From an uncultured Dialister sp. (GTDB lineage: Bacteria > Bacillota > Negativicutes > Veillonellales > Dialisteraceae), in contig CAKPQG010000002.1 of the NCBI GenBank assembly GCA_934178345.1, forward strand, positions 62,001 through 126,000: 64,000 nucleotides of DNA, in the 5' to 3' direction. Shown in pieces: positions 33,312 to 41,910 of the stretch. The notes beneath the pieces are model-generated. The model was given only the letters and a program-made list of their open reading frames with translations, was not told where the DNA came from and made no database searches. Both the position numbers and the translations under genes were made by a program. Position 1 is the stretch's first letter; every line of letters begins with the position of its first letter.

Positions 33312-33803
33312 ATGAATAATAGAGAAGAACGTACAAGGGAACTGATGAAGCAGCGCGTCCTGACATGGAAAGAAGCGGAAGCGCAGATCGCAGCATGGAA
33401 AGCGAGCGGCGAGACTGTCGTATTTACGAATGGATGCTTTGACATGCTCCACCGCGGTCACATCACCTACCTCGCGCAGGCGGCATCGCTGGGCGACCAC
33501 TTGATCGTAGGACTGAATTCGGATGCGTCGGTGAAGCGGCTCAAAGGAGAGTCACGCCCCGTGAATGGAGAAAACGACCGTGCGCTCATGCTTTCGGCTC
33601 TCCGCAGTGTGGACGGCGTCGTGATCTTTGGAGAAGATACCCCGACCGAGCTCCTATCTCATCTGAAGCCGGATATTCTGGTCAAAGGCGGGGACTACAA
33701 GGTGGAAGAAGTCGCAGGACGAGAGTATGCCGGCCGCGTGGAGATCCTCTCCTTCGTCGATGGATACTCGACGACGAAACTGATTGAGAGAATCAGGAAG
33801 TAA
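33312..33803 (+). CDS. rfaE2: D-glycero-beta-D-manno-heptose 1-phosphate adenylyltransferase
   Basis: RfaE2 makes ADP-D-glycero-D-manno-heptose for the LPS inner core. This 163-residue protein is the stand-alone nucleotidyltransferase half of HldE. The HxGH motif is in [17 protein letters not shown] (about 38-54); [12 protein letters not shown] near 119-130 and the C-terminal [17 protein letters not shown] are characteristic. The kinase half (HldA) is not in the window. Its presence, with lpxD, supports a real LPS-bearing outer membrane. RBS is weak (AAAGATAGG). Confidence 0.93.
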   Translation: MNNREERTRELMKQRVLTWKEAEAQIAAWKASGETVVFTNGCFDMLHRGHITYLAQAASLGDHLIVGLNSDASVKRLKGESRPVNGENDRALMLSALRSVDGVVIFGEDTPTELLSHLKPDILVKGGDYKVEEVAGREYAGRVEILSFVDGYSTTKLIERIRK

Positions 33804-33805
33804 GC

Positions 33806-33985
33806 AGGGGGACTGGTGGCTGGTGACTAGTGACTAGGGATTAGGGATTAGGGATTAGGGATTAGGGATTGGAAATCAGATGCAGGATGTCAGAAATGAG
33901 AAATCAGATGTCAGATGCCAGAAGTCAGAAGTCTAATGTCTGAAGTCTGAAGTCTGAACTCTGAAGTCTAACATCTGATATCCAG
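33806..33985. repeat. four kinds of heptamer array side by side
   Basis: GACTGGTGGCTGGTGACTAG, then ATTAGGGATTAGGGATTAGG, then GATGTCAGATGCCAGAAGTC with CTGAAGTCTGAAGTCTGAAC, then CCAGTCACCAGCCACTAG. Each has period seven although the sequences differ. Confidence 0.9.
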
Positions 33986-34025
33986 TCACCAGCCACTAGT
34001 CACTTTTTGAAGAGGCATTGATACT

Positions 34026-35213
34026 ATGCAAAACTGGAAACGAATCGTGTATACCATGGCGGCCATACAGATCGGGACGGGGATCTCGATCATCGGCGTC
34101 GTCGCCTTCATTCCGCTCTTTCTGACATCTGAGCTGGGGGTCACGGATCCGGGAGAAGCGGCGTTTTGGGCGGGACTGATTTCCGGTGTGACGCCTTTCT
34201 TTGTCGCGATCGCGGCGCCTTTCTGGTCCATGCAGGCCGATCGCCGGGGACCACGTTTTGCGCTGTCCATGATTCTCTTCATATTGGGCGTGGTCATTGC
34301 TTGGATGTATTTCACGCGATCGCCCGTAGAACTTCTGATCCTTCGCATGATCCAGGGCATGTCCGGCGGCTTTGTCGCAGTCGGCATGTCTCTCGTCATG
34401 AATGTGACACCCAAGAAGCAGCTGACGTGGGCGATGGGGGTCTTTCAGGCATCCATGGTCATGGGAGTCATGTTCGGCCCGCTCGTAGGCGGCATGATCG
34501 CGGATACTCTGGGCTATCGCATGCCCTTTGTCATTTTCTGCGCCCTTTCATTTCTCTGCCTTGTCGCGGTGCGTCTCATGGTGCCAAAGCAGATCGGACT
34601 GGAACAGGCAAGGAAAAAGGAGCCTTTCATGAAGCAGCTTTCCTACTTCATGAAGAATCCCGTCGTCCGTCTGATGGTCATGCTGCAGTTTCTCTGCAAC
34701 TGCGGCATGACAGGGATCGGGCCGATCCTCCCGCTCTATATCAAGGAAATGATGGGAGGCGATACCATGGCAGTCGCGACGATCGTAGGGATCATCATCT
34801 TCGTCGCAGGCGCCACGAGCGTCACCTCTTCTCTGAATGTCTCGCGCCTTGCTCAACGGATCTCCATGCCGAAGATTCTTATCTTTGCGTCTCTTGTGAC
34901 AGGCGTGAACTTCATCCTCCAGTATTTGATGCCCGAAGTCTGGACGCTGGGCTTCATGCGCGGGCTTACCGGCTTCTCCCTCGGGATGATCATGCCGCTC
35001 GCAAATACCATCCTCGCGCAGGCGGTGCCAGCGGAAAAGCGGACGATGGTGGTGGGCTTTTCGACCAGTTTCGCACTCATGGGCAATGTTGCCGGCCCCA
35101 TGGCATCGGGCGCCATCGCCATGCAGTGGGGCTATGGTATGGTCTTCTGGTCGACGGCCTTCTGCTTCTTCCTCGCTGCGATGGTGATATATAGGGAGAG
35201 GAAGATCATATAA
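34026..35213 (+). CDS. MFS exporter, multidrug type
   Basis: This 395-residue inner-membrane carrier has 12 predicted segments in two halves. The loop 2-3 motif WSMQADRRGPRFALS (about 67-81) is the MFS motif A, and MGVMFGPLVGGMIADTLGYR near 150-169 matches motif C of drug/H+ antiporters, which favours export over uptake. A central cytoplasmic loop (KKEPFMKQLSYFMKNP) separates the halves. Substrate unknown. The gene stands alone after a dense heptamer block. The RBS is modest (GAAGAGG). Confidence 0.88.
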   Translation: MQNWKRIVYTMAAIQIGTGISIIGVVAFIPLFLTSELGVTDPGEAAFWAGLISGVTPFFVAIAAPFWSMQADRRGPRFALSMILFILGVVIAWMYFTRSPVELLILRMIQGMSGGFVAVGMSLVMNVTPKKQLTWAMGVFQASMVMGVMFGPLVGGMIADTLGYRMPFVIFCALSFLCLVAVRLMVPKQIGLEQARKKEPFMKQLSYFMKNPVVRLMVMLQFLCNCGMTGIGPILPLYIKEMMGGDTMAVATIVGIIIFVAGATSVTSSLNVSRLAQRISMPKILIFASLVTGVNFILQYLMPEVWTLGFMRGLTGFSLGMIMPLANTILAQAVPAEKRTMVVGFSTSFALMGNVAGPMASGAIAMQWGYGMVFWSTAFCFFLAAMVIYRERKII

Positions 35214-35218
35214 TGGGT

Positions 35219-35625
35219 TCAGGGTTCAGGTTGATGGGTTCAAGGTTGTGGTGGCAGCTTCGCTGCAAAATATATATTTGCGGCGGAGCCGCCACCACCA
35301 TTTCTCATTTCTCGTTCAAGTGAAGCTTTCCAACGGAATCAAAGAGCGACACGCCCGTGAGCTAACCCTGAAGTTTGAAAGCAGGTATGGGTGGCTAGTG
35401 ACTTGTGACTGGTAGCTAGGGATTAGTGGCCAGGGATTAGGAGTCTCGAGTGACTGGTGACTTACATACCACTTTCGGGCATCGCCCATATATATTTGCG
35501 GCGAAGCTGCCACCTTCATTCCTAATTCCTCATTTAGGTCGAGCTTTCATCCCCAATCAAAGGACAGCACGCCCCATGGGCTAACTCTGAACCCTGAACC
35601 CTGAACCTTGAACCCGCCAACCTTT
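35219..35625. repeat. repeat block between the MFS gene and valS leader
   Basis: GGTTCAGGGTTCAGG heptamers, GCGGCGGAGCCGCC hairpins, GTGACTTGTGACTGG and ATTAGTGGCCAGGGATTAGG heptamers, then AACCCTGAACCCTGAACCTT. No gene. Confidence 0.75.
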
Positions 35626-35637
35626 CCTATTTTCTTC

Positions 35638-35666
35638 TTGCATTTTGCTTTAAATCCTGCTATCAT
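35638..35666 (+). promoter_or_regulatory. valS promoter
   Basis: TTGCAT, 17 bases, TATCAT, immediately ahead of the T-box leader. Confidence 0.65.
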
Positions 35667-35675
35667 ACTAACGTA

Positions 35676-35890
35676 TATGTACAAGCAAAGATGGGAAGAA
35701 GCTGGGAAATTTCTCACAGAGAGCCGTCGGGGCTGGAAAGGCGGCAGAAAGGAAACAGCGGGTCACCCCGGAGCTGACAGCGAGATCTGTCCGCGGCGCA
35801 CGTTACGCGCAAATGAGCGATCAGTTACTGATTATTTAGGTGGTACCGCGGAAGCACTCTTTCGTCCTATGTGGATGAAGGAGATTTTTT
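35676..35890 (+). promoter_or_regulatory. T-box leader of valS (specifier probably GUC, valine)
   Basis: The conserved T-box GGTGGTACCGCGG lies at 35839-35852. GAGAGCCGTCGGGGCTGG (AG-bulge region of stem I) and GTCACCCCGGAGCTG follow the expected order. GTC at 35762-35764 precedes ACC...GGAGCTG, as specifier codons do, and matches valine. The leader ends in the terminator at 35857-35890. Uncharged tRNA-Val should pair with the T-box and prevent termination. Confidence 0.9.
35857..35890 (+). terminator. T-box regulated terminator
   Basis: CTCTTTCGTCC-TATGT-GGATGAAGGAG followed by ATTTTTT, an 11-bp stem with two G-U pairs. Its left part would compete with the T-box antiterminator. Confidence 0.85.
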
Positions 35891-35908
35891 ATTGTAGGAG
35901 TGAAAGAT

Positions 35909-38569
35909 ATGGCAGAAGACATGAAAGATCTGGGAAAATACGACCCCAGTCAGATCGAACAGAAATGGTATAACTTCTGGGAAGATCATGGTGTATTCCA
36001 TGATGAAGCAGATCCTGAAAAAGAACCGTACAGCATCGTGCTGCCGCCGCCAAATGTCACCGGCCAGCTGCACATGGGGCATGCGCTCGATAATACCCTG
36101 CAGGATATTCTGATCCGTTACAAGAGAATGCAGGGCTACAATGTCCTGTGGCTGCCGGGCAAAGATCATGCCGGCATCGCAACGCAGGTCAAGGTCGAAA
36201 AGCAGATCGCTGAAGAAGGTCTCAATAAATATGACCTCGGCCGTGAAAAATTCCTGGAACGTGTATGGCAGTGGAAGGAAAAATTCGGCAACCGCATCGG
36301 TCTGCAGATCCGCCGCCTCGGCTCTTCCTGCGACTGGTCCCGTGAACGCTTCACCATGGATGATATCTGTGCGCGTGCCGTTCGTGAGGTTTTCGTTTCC
36401 CTCTATGAAAAAGGCCTGATCTATCAGGGCTTCCGCATCACGAACTGGTGCCCGCGCTGCCAGACAGCACTTTCCGACATCGAAGTCGAACATGAAGATG
36501 AAGTCGGACATCTTTGGTACTTCAATTACCCGATCGCTGGCGAAGAGGGGAAATACATCCAGATCGCGACCACCCGTCCGGAAACCATCCCGGGCGATAC
36601 CGCTGTCGCTGTGAATCCGGAAGATGAACGCTACAAGGATCTCGTCGGCAAGAAGGTCGCACTTCCCGGCACCGGCCGTGAGATCCCGATCATTGCCGAT
36701 GAATACGTTGACATGGCTTATGGTACCGGCTGCGTAAAGATCACACCGGCGCATGACCCGAATGACTTTGAGGTCGGCCAGAGACATCAGCTCGAGACCA
36801 TCGTCATCATGAACAAAGATGGCACGATGAATGAAAAGGCAGGAAAGTATGTCGGCATGGATCGCTACGAAGCGAGAAAAGCCATCATTGCTGATCTCAA
36901 GGAAGCCGGTCTTCTCGTCAAGATCGAAGAAACAAAGCATGCGGTCGGTCACTGCTCCCGCTGCAAGACCGTCGTCGAACCGATGACCACCAAGCAGTGG
37001 TTCGTCAAGATGAAACCGCTTGCCGGTCCTGCTATGGAAGCTGTCACCTCCGGTAAGACCAAGTTCGTCCCGGAACGTTTCTCGAAAACGTATATCCAGT
37101 GGCTGTCGAACATCCATGACTGGTGCATTTCCCGCCAGCTTTGGTGGGGGCATCGTATCCCGGTCTGGTACTGCGATGACTGCGGCGCTGTCTCTGCATC
37201 CCGCACCGACCTCACAGAATGCCCGAAGTGTCACAGCCAGCATATCCATCAGGATCCGGACGTCCTTGATACCTGGTTCTCCTCCGCGCTTTGGCCATTC
37301 TCCACGATGGGCTGGCCGGATCAGACACCGACGCTGAAGCAGTGGTATCCGACCTCCACCATGGTCACCGGCTACGACATCATCTTCTTCTGGGTAGCCC
37401 GCATGATGTTCATGTCCATGGAATTCATGAAGGAGATCCCATTCAAATACGTCTTCATCCACGGCCTTGTCCGCGACTCTCAGGGACGTAAGATGTCCAA
37501 ATCCCTCGGTAACGGTATCGATCCTCTTGAAGTCATCGAAAAGTACGGCGCAGATGCGCTCCGCTTCACTCTGGTGACCGGCAACACCCCGGGCAATGAT
37601 ATGCGTTTCTACTATGAACGTGTCGAAGGAAATAGAAACTTCGCCAACAAGCTTTGGAATGCGACCAAGTTCACCCTGATGAACCTGGATGACTATGACA
37701 AGGATTTCGTCCCGACCAAGGAACAGCTGACGCTGGCAGACAAGTGGATCCTCGACCGTCTCGCCTACACCGAAGACTATGTAGGCACGAACCTTGACAA
37801 GTATGAACTCGGTGAAGCGGCAGACAGCATCTACAACTTCGCATGGAACTATTTCTGTGACTGGTACATCGAAACGGCGAAGGGCCGTCTCTATGGCCAG
37901 CACAATACGGATAGAAAAGTCACCCAGTATGTCCTCGTGTACACCCTGACTCGCATGCTGGCACTGCTCCATCCGTTCATGCCATTCATCACGGAACACC
38001 TCTGGCAGCATCTGCCGCATGAAGGCGAAACGCTGGCAAGAGCTCCGTGGCCGAAGGCGGACGAGGCGCTCCGTTTCCCGACCGAAGCAGAACAGTTCGA
38101 TCGCATCATGGACTGCATCAAGGCGGTCCGTAACATGCGTGCCGAAGCGGGTGTCACCCCGAATAAAGCCTGCCATATCCAGATCGCTGTCCTTCGTGAT
38201 GACCTCAAAGCCTGCCTTGAAAACAATAAGGAATATTTCGAAAAACTCGGCCATGTCGAAGGCATGAAGCTCCTTTCAGCAGATGCGGCAAAGCCGGAAA
38301 ATGCAAATGCGGCTGTCGTCACAGGTCTTGAAGTCTACCTCGAGCTCAAAGGCCTCATCGACACGGCGAAGGAAAAGGAAAAGATCCAGAAGGCGAAAGA
38401 TGCTCTGGCCAAAGATATCGCCCGCACGTCCGGCAAACTTTCCAATCAGGGCTTCCTCGCCAAGGCACCGGAAGCTGTCGTAGCGAAGGAAAAGGAAAAG
38501 CTGGCGACCTTTGAAGAAAAGATGAAGTCTTTGGACGAACGTCTGCAGTTCCTGGAAAAGCTTGGCTAA
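35909..38569 (+). CDS. valS: valyl-tRNA synthetase
   Basis: ValRS charges tRNA-Val in the cytoplasm. The protein has 886 residues, class I. HIGH-type motif HMGH is in LPPPNVTGQLHMGHALDN (about 46-63); the editing domain (CP1) includes ATTRPETIPGDTAV near 222-235; the KMSKS motif is in GRKMSKSLGNGIDPLE near 529-544; and the C-terminal coiled coil (about 815-886) is present. AGGAG lies nine bases before ATG 35909; a GTG nine bases upstream would overlap that site. It is controlled by the T-box upstream and followed by folC, the common valS-folC pair of Firmicutes. Confidence 0.98.
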   Translation: MAEDMKDLGKYDPSQIEQKWYNFWEDHGVFHDEADPEKEPYSIVLPPPNVTGQLHMGHALDNTLQDILIRYKRMQGYNVLWLPGKDHAGIATQVKVEKQIAEEGLNKYDLGREKFLERVWQWKEKFGNRIGLQIRRLGSSCDWSRERFTMDDICARAVREVFVSLYEKGLIYQGFRITNWCPRCQTALSDIEVEHEDEVGHLWYFNYPIAGEEGKYIQIATTRPETIPGDTAVAVNPEDERYKDLVGKKVALPGTGREIPIIADEYVDMAYGTGCVKITPAHDPNDFEVGQRHQLETIVIMNKDGTMNEKAGKYVGMDRYEARKAIIADLKEAGLLVKIEETKHAVGHCSRCKTVVEPMTTKQWFVKMKPLAGPAMEAVTSGKTKFVPERFSKTYIQWLSNIHDWCISRQLWWGHRIPVWYCDDCGAVSASRTDLTECPKCHSQHIHQDPDVLDTWFSSALWPFSTMGWPDQTPTLKQWYPTSTMVTGYDIIFFWVARMMFMSMEFMKEIPFKYVFIHGLVRDSQGRKMSKSLGNGIDPLEVIEKYGADALRFTLVTGNTPGNDMRFYYERVEGNRNFANKLWNATKFTLMNLDDYDKDFVPTKEQLTLADKWILDRLAYTEDYVGTNLDKYELGEAADSIYNFAWNYFCDWYIETAKGRLYGQHNTDRKVTQYVLVYTLTRMLALLHPFMPFITEHLWQHLPHEGETLARAPWPKADEALRFPTEAEQFDRIMDCIKAVRNMRAEAGVTPNKACHIQIAVLRDDLKACLENNKEYFEKLGHVEGMKLLSADAAKPENANAAVVTGLEVYLELKGLIDTAKEKEKIQKAKDALAKDIARTSGKLSNQGFLAKAPEAVVAKEKEKLATFEEKMKSLDERLQFLEKLG

Positions 38570-38657
38570 AAGACCGTTGGCTGCGTGTAGCAGGCAGAGG
38601 GCATCCGCTACCTGCCTGCTGCTTGCAGCGAGCAGCTAACTATAGTAAGGAGAAATC

Positions 38658-39977
38658 ATGAATTACGAAGAATCTATCGCCTATCTGGAAGCGGCGGCAT
38701 CCTTCGGGATCAAGCCGGGCCTCGAACGCATCGAAGCCATCCTTGAACGTCTGGATCATCCGGAAAAGGCTTACAAAGTCATCCATGTCACTGGTACGAA
38801 CGGCAAGGGCAGCGTGGTGGCTATGATCACCAGTGTGCTGGAAAATGCGACACTCAAAGTCGGTCGCTACATTTCCCCGCATCTCATCGATTACACCGAG
38901 CGCATTCACATCGCAGGCCATGATATTCCGAAGGAAGACTTCGCGAAGGCTGCGACCGTCGTCCGCGAAGCCGCAGAAAAAGCCATCGCTGACGGCGTCG
39001 AAGCTCCGACTGAATTTGAACTCTTGACGGCTATGGCGTTCTGGTATTTCAAAGAACAGAAGGTCGACTACGCTGTCATGGAGGTCGGCATGGGCGGGCT
39101 CTACGACTCTACGAATGTCATCATCCCGGTCGTTTCCGTCATCACGAATGTAGCGATGGACCACGAGAAATACCTCGGCAAGAATCTGGAGGAGATCGCA
39201 CATCAGAAGGCCGGCATCATCAAAGAGGGCATCCCTGTCGTCACCGCAGCCCAGCATGTACCGTTGAAGCAGCTGAAAAAAGAAGCGCATGATAAGAAAG
39301 CGCGCCTTTATTTCTATGGAAGAGACTTTGAGATCGATACCCGCAGTAAGTACGGTCATGGACAGGTCGTCGTCGTCAAGCGCAAGGACATGCCCAAGGA
39401 ACTCGAAAACTGTCTCCTCTTCGTGCCCTTCGTCGGCGCGCATCAGGCAGTCAATGCGGCTGTCGCGACCATGGCGCTCACGCTCATCATGAAGCAGGAT
39501 GAGAGAGTCAATGAGAATGACCTGCGTGAAGGTCTTGCACGTGCCCAGTGGAAGGGCCGCTTTGAGATCCATGATCTGGGCGGTATCCCGTTCGTCATGG
39601 ACGGCGCACACAATCCGGCGGGCGCTGAAGCACTGAAGGAAGCGATCGAAGAACAGTACCCGGACAAACGCCGCGTCCTCGTCTTCACTTCTCTTCAGGA
39701 CAAGGATACGGAGACCGTCATCCAGCTCCTCATCCGCAAGGGTGACCGTGTATTCCTGACGGAAGCACCGACACCGCGCACCAGAAAGCCGGAAGAAATC
39801 GCTGCCATGATCGATGAGCAGAAGATCGCGGCCGTGCATACGGCAGAGCCGTCTGTCACGAAAGCACTGGACGCAGCACAGAAAGAAGCCAAAGAGGGCG
39901 ATGTCGTCATCATCTGCGGCTCCCTCTACATCCTTGGCGAAGCCATGGAGTGGATGGCCAAGAAGATCGGAAATTAA
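38658..39977 (+). CDS. folC: folylpolyglutamate synthase / dihydrofolate synthase
   Basis: FolC adds glutamate to dihydropteroate and to folates. This 439-residue Mur-ligase-family enzyme has the P-loop in VTGTNGKGSVVAMITS (about 42-57), the folate-loop ISPHLIDYTERIHIAG near 73-88, EVGMGGLYDSTNVI near 142-155, and the C-terminal FVMDGAHNPAGAEAL near 312-326. RBS AAGGAG. It follows valS by 88 bases containing a weak hairpin, so transcription from the valS promoter is likely. A fold-back element abuts the end. Confidence 0.96.
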   Translation: MNYEESIAYLEAAASFGIKPGLERIEAILERLDHPEKAYKVIHVTGTNGKGSVVAMITSVLENATLKVGRYISPHLIDYTERIHIAGHDIPKEDFAKAATVVREAAEKAIADGVEAPTEFELLTAMAFWYFKEQKVDYAVMEVGMGGLYDSTNVIIPVVSVITNVAMDHEKYLGKNLEEIAHQKAGIIKEGIPVVTAAQHVPLKQLKKEAHDKKARLYFYGRDFEIDTRSKYGHGQVVVVKRKDMPKELENCLLFVPFVGAHQAVNAAVATMALTLIMKQDERVNENDLREGLARAQWKGRFEIHDLGGIPFVMDGAHNPAGAEALKEAIEEQYPDKRRVLVFTSLQDKDTETVIQLLIRKGDRVFLTEAPTPRTRKPEEIAAMIDEQKIAAVHTAEPSVTKALDAAQKEAKEGDVVIICGSLYILGEAMEWMAKKIGN

Positions 39978-39982
39978 AAATA

Positions 39983-40150
39983 GTAAGGGAAACGCTGATT
40001 CAATCGCAGAGTCAGATTTTACAAGAATTTTTATACATAGCTTCGTCATAACCTTCCTTAAATAGCTCGCTATTCGCGTCAGGTGATTCCTCGCCATGCA
40101 TAAAAATCCAAGAGTAAAATCAGACAACGATTTCATCAGTGTTTCCCTAG
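39983..40150 (-). mobile_element. fold-back (MITE-like) element, full length
   Basis: TAAGGGAAACGCTGATTCAA to TTCATCAGTGTTTCCCTAG, placed between the folC stop (6 bases away) and the hairpin at 40151. Such placement between stop and terminator also occurs after recN, nth and the thioredoxin gene. Confidence 0.8.
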
Positions 40151-40190
40151 GGAAACGGTTACATCGCCAGCGGGCGGTGTAACCGTTTTT
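40151..40190 (+). terminator. intrinsic terminator of the valS-folC unit
   Basis: AAACGGTTACATCGCC-AGC-GGGCGGTGTAACCGTTTTTTG, a long stem with T run. Confidence 0.85.
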
Positions 40191-40214
40191 TGTCTTGAAC
40201 CCAAGTTTGAAAGC

Positions 40215-40460
40215 AGGGATGAGTGGCTAGGGATTAGGGATTAGGGATTAGGTTTGCGATACGAGAAAACCGCTAGTTTCAAACCTCCGCGGCGCTTCCA
40301 TATTTTTATGCGCCGCACCACCCCCGTTGAACCCTATGAACCTGTTGAATCTGCCGAACCTCTTTCGCATGTAATCAAAGGACGCCCCGCCCCACGAGCT
40401 AACCCAGAACCCAGAACCCAGAACCTTGAACCCAGAACCTTGAACCTTGAACCATCATCT
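40215..40460. repeat. heptamer arrays, GC hairpin and nonamer GAACC array
   Basis: GGCTAGGGATTAGGGATTAG; GCGGCGCTTCCATATTTTTA with TGCGCCGCACCACC; GTTGAACCCTATGAACCTG; then AGAACCCAGAACCTTGAACC heptamers. No gene. Confidence 0.75.
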
Positions 40461-40488
40461 CTAAAATAGATAAATTTATCTAAAACAG

Positions 40489-40518
40489 TTATACATACAT
40501 CTGCTCATATGTTATAAT
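40489..40518 (+). promoter_or_regulatory. citC promoter candidate
   Basis: TTATAC, 18 bases, TATAAT, about 70 bases before the start codon. Confidence 0.5.
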
Positions 40519-40586
40519 GGGAACACGAAATAGAAGACTATTTCTACTTGCGGCATGGCTGCGATTTCCTATAGGAGGACCTCCAT

Positions 40587-41645
40587 ATGATTACCGAACG
40601 TGAAATATTCCTGACCGATCCTGAAGAAAAAGCAAAAGTTGTCGAATTTCTGAAAGGCTTTGATCTGACTTTTACGGGGATCATTGACTATACCATGGGA
40701 CTTTTTGATGATGGCAAGCTCATCGGCACCGGTTCGCTCGGCGGGCGCGTCATGCGAGATATTGCGATCAGCAGCGATTATCAGCGAAAAGGTCTGACTC
40801 ACCGCATCATCAGAAACCTGCAGGGGGAATCCAACCGCCGCGGGATCAATGGAAATCAGATCTTCACAAAGCCGAAGAATGTACCGGTCTTTGAACACAT
40901 GGGCTTCAAGTGCGTGGCTGTCGCTGAGCCGTATGCAGCGCTTTTGGAGTCAGGTACAGATACACTCGAGGACTATCTCGCGCGCGTGCGTACCTTTCTG
41001 GGCAGCGGGGAAGGGAAGAACCGCGGTGCGATCGTCATGAACTGCAATCCTTTCACCTTGGGACACAGAAGCCTTGTCGAGTACGCGCATAACAACTGTG
41101 ATGAAGTCATCATCTTTGCCGTGCAGGAAGATAGGAGCGTCTTCCCCTTCTCGAACCGATTCACTCTCATCAAGCAGGGCGTGAAGGATATGAAGGGTGT
41201 CGAAGTCATTTCCGGCGGGGATTTCATCATTTCCAATGCGACCTTCCCGACCTACTTCATCAAAGGCACGGATGAGCTCGCTGCGCAGACGAAACTGGAT
41301 GCGACCATCTTTGCTACCCGCATCGCACCTGCGCTCAATATCACCGTCCGCTTCGTGGGCGAAGAACCGACCGACAAGACCACGCTGGCCTACAATCAGG
41401 CAATGCGTGAGGTCTTCGCTGAAAACGGGATCGAGCTTAAAGTCATTCCCCGAGAGCAGAAAGGCGATCAGATCGTTTCCGCCTCTTCGGTGCGCCGCGC
41501 TCTCGCGGCAGATGACTGGGAGACCGTCTACCGCATGGTACCGAAGACCACGCTGACGTATCTTCGAAGCGAGGATGGGCAGAAAGTGATCCGGAATATC
41601 AAGATGCAGGAAGCATTCAAACAGATGGAAGGAAAAACGAAATAA
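40587..41645 (+). CDS. citC: [citrate (pro-3S)-lyase] ligase CitC
   Basis: CitC acetylates the prosthetic group of citrate lyase acyl carrier protein, switching the lyase on. The 352-residue protein has the N-terminal GNAT-like domain (RDIAISSDYQRKGLTHRII near 52-70) and the C-terminal nucleotidyltransferase-like domain with the TLGH motif in VMNCNPFTLGHRSLVEYA (about 150-167) and SASSVRRALAADDW near 304-317. RBS ATAGGAGG. No citD, citE, citF or citX is beside it, so it is an orphan here: the lyase genes may be elsewhere, or the ligase serves another acyl carrier. Confidence 0.9.
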   Translation: MITEREIFLTDPEEKAKVVEFLKGFDLTFTGIIDYTMGLFDDGKLIGTGSLGGRVMRDIAISSDYQRKGLTHRIIRNLQGESNRRGINGNQIFTKPKNVPVFEHMGFKCVAVAEPYAALLESGTDTLEDYLARVRTFLGSGEGKNRGAIVMNCNPFTLGHRSLVEYAHNNCDEVIIFAVQEDRSVFPFSNRFTLIKQGVKDMKGVEVISGGDFIISNATFPTYFIKGTDELAAQTKLDATIFATRIAPALNITVRFVGEEPTDKTTLAYNQAMREVFAENGIELKVIPREQKGDQIVSASSVRRALAADDWETVYRMVPKTTLTYLRSEDGQKVIRNIKMQEAFKQMEGKTK

Positions 41646-41648
41646 CGA

Positions 41649-41690
41649 GAAAAGGCTAAGCTATCATGGGATGGCTTAGCCTTTTCTTAT
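41649..41690 (+). terminator. intrinsic terminator after citC
   Basis: AAAAGGCTAAGC-TATCATGGGATG-GCTTAGCCTTTTC, followed by TTATT. Confidence 0.85.
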
Positions 41691-41694
41691 TCCT

Positions 41695-41805
41695 GGTGAT
41701 TAGGGATTAGGGATTAGTGATTAGGGATTAGTAGCAGGCGAGAGGCTTTCAAACGTAATCAAGGGGCGGGACGCCCCAAGGGCTAACCCTGAACCCTGAA
41801 CCTGT
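41695..41805. repeat. TTAGGGA and CCTGAAC heptamers
   Basis: GATTAGGGATTAGGGATTAG and AACCCTGAACCCTGAACCTG, separated by CAAGGGGCGGGACGCCCCAA. Confidence 0.75.
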
Positions 41806-41835
41806 TTCTAATGTCAATCCTGCTTTATAAAATAG

Positions 41836-41882
41836 TTGACCAATGGTTTACAACTGATTATAATAAGGAAAAATAGTAAACC
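41836..41882 (+). promoter_or_regulatory. birA promoter with probable BirA operator
   Basis: TTGACC, 17 bases, TATAAT (41859-41864). GGTTTAC at 41845-41851 and its inverse GTAAACC at 41876-41882 bracket the -10. These heptads resemble BirA operator half-sites, here facing inward, so autoregulation is plausible. Confidence 0.6.
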
Positions 41883-41910
41883 AAACATTTCCTGTATAGG
41901 GGGCATTTCT

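Noticed and set aside
33838..33870. TTAGGGATTAGGGA runs as telomere-like sequence
   Set aside because: The unit is seven bases, the runs are short, internal and on both strands, and they sit beside other heptamers. Nothing suggests a linear end.
35608..35973. 121-codon open frame over the valS leader
   Set aside because: It lies across the T-box RNA and its terminator. The conserved features are RNA features, not coding.
35867..38254. 795-codon open frame on the minus strand inside valS
   Set aside because: It is the exact antisense of a clear valS gene, has no RBS, and its residues are those expected from reading high-GC third positions backwards. The same holds for long antisense frames over the first gene (288-1451), the RND pump (29315-31024), rng (50487-52124) and the AdeC-like gene (56130-57974).
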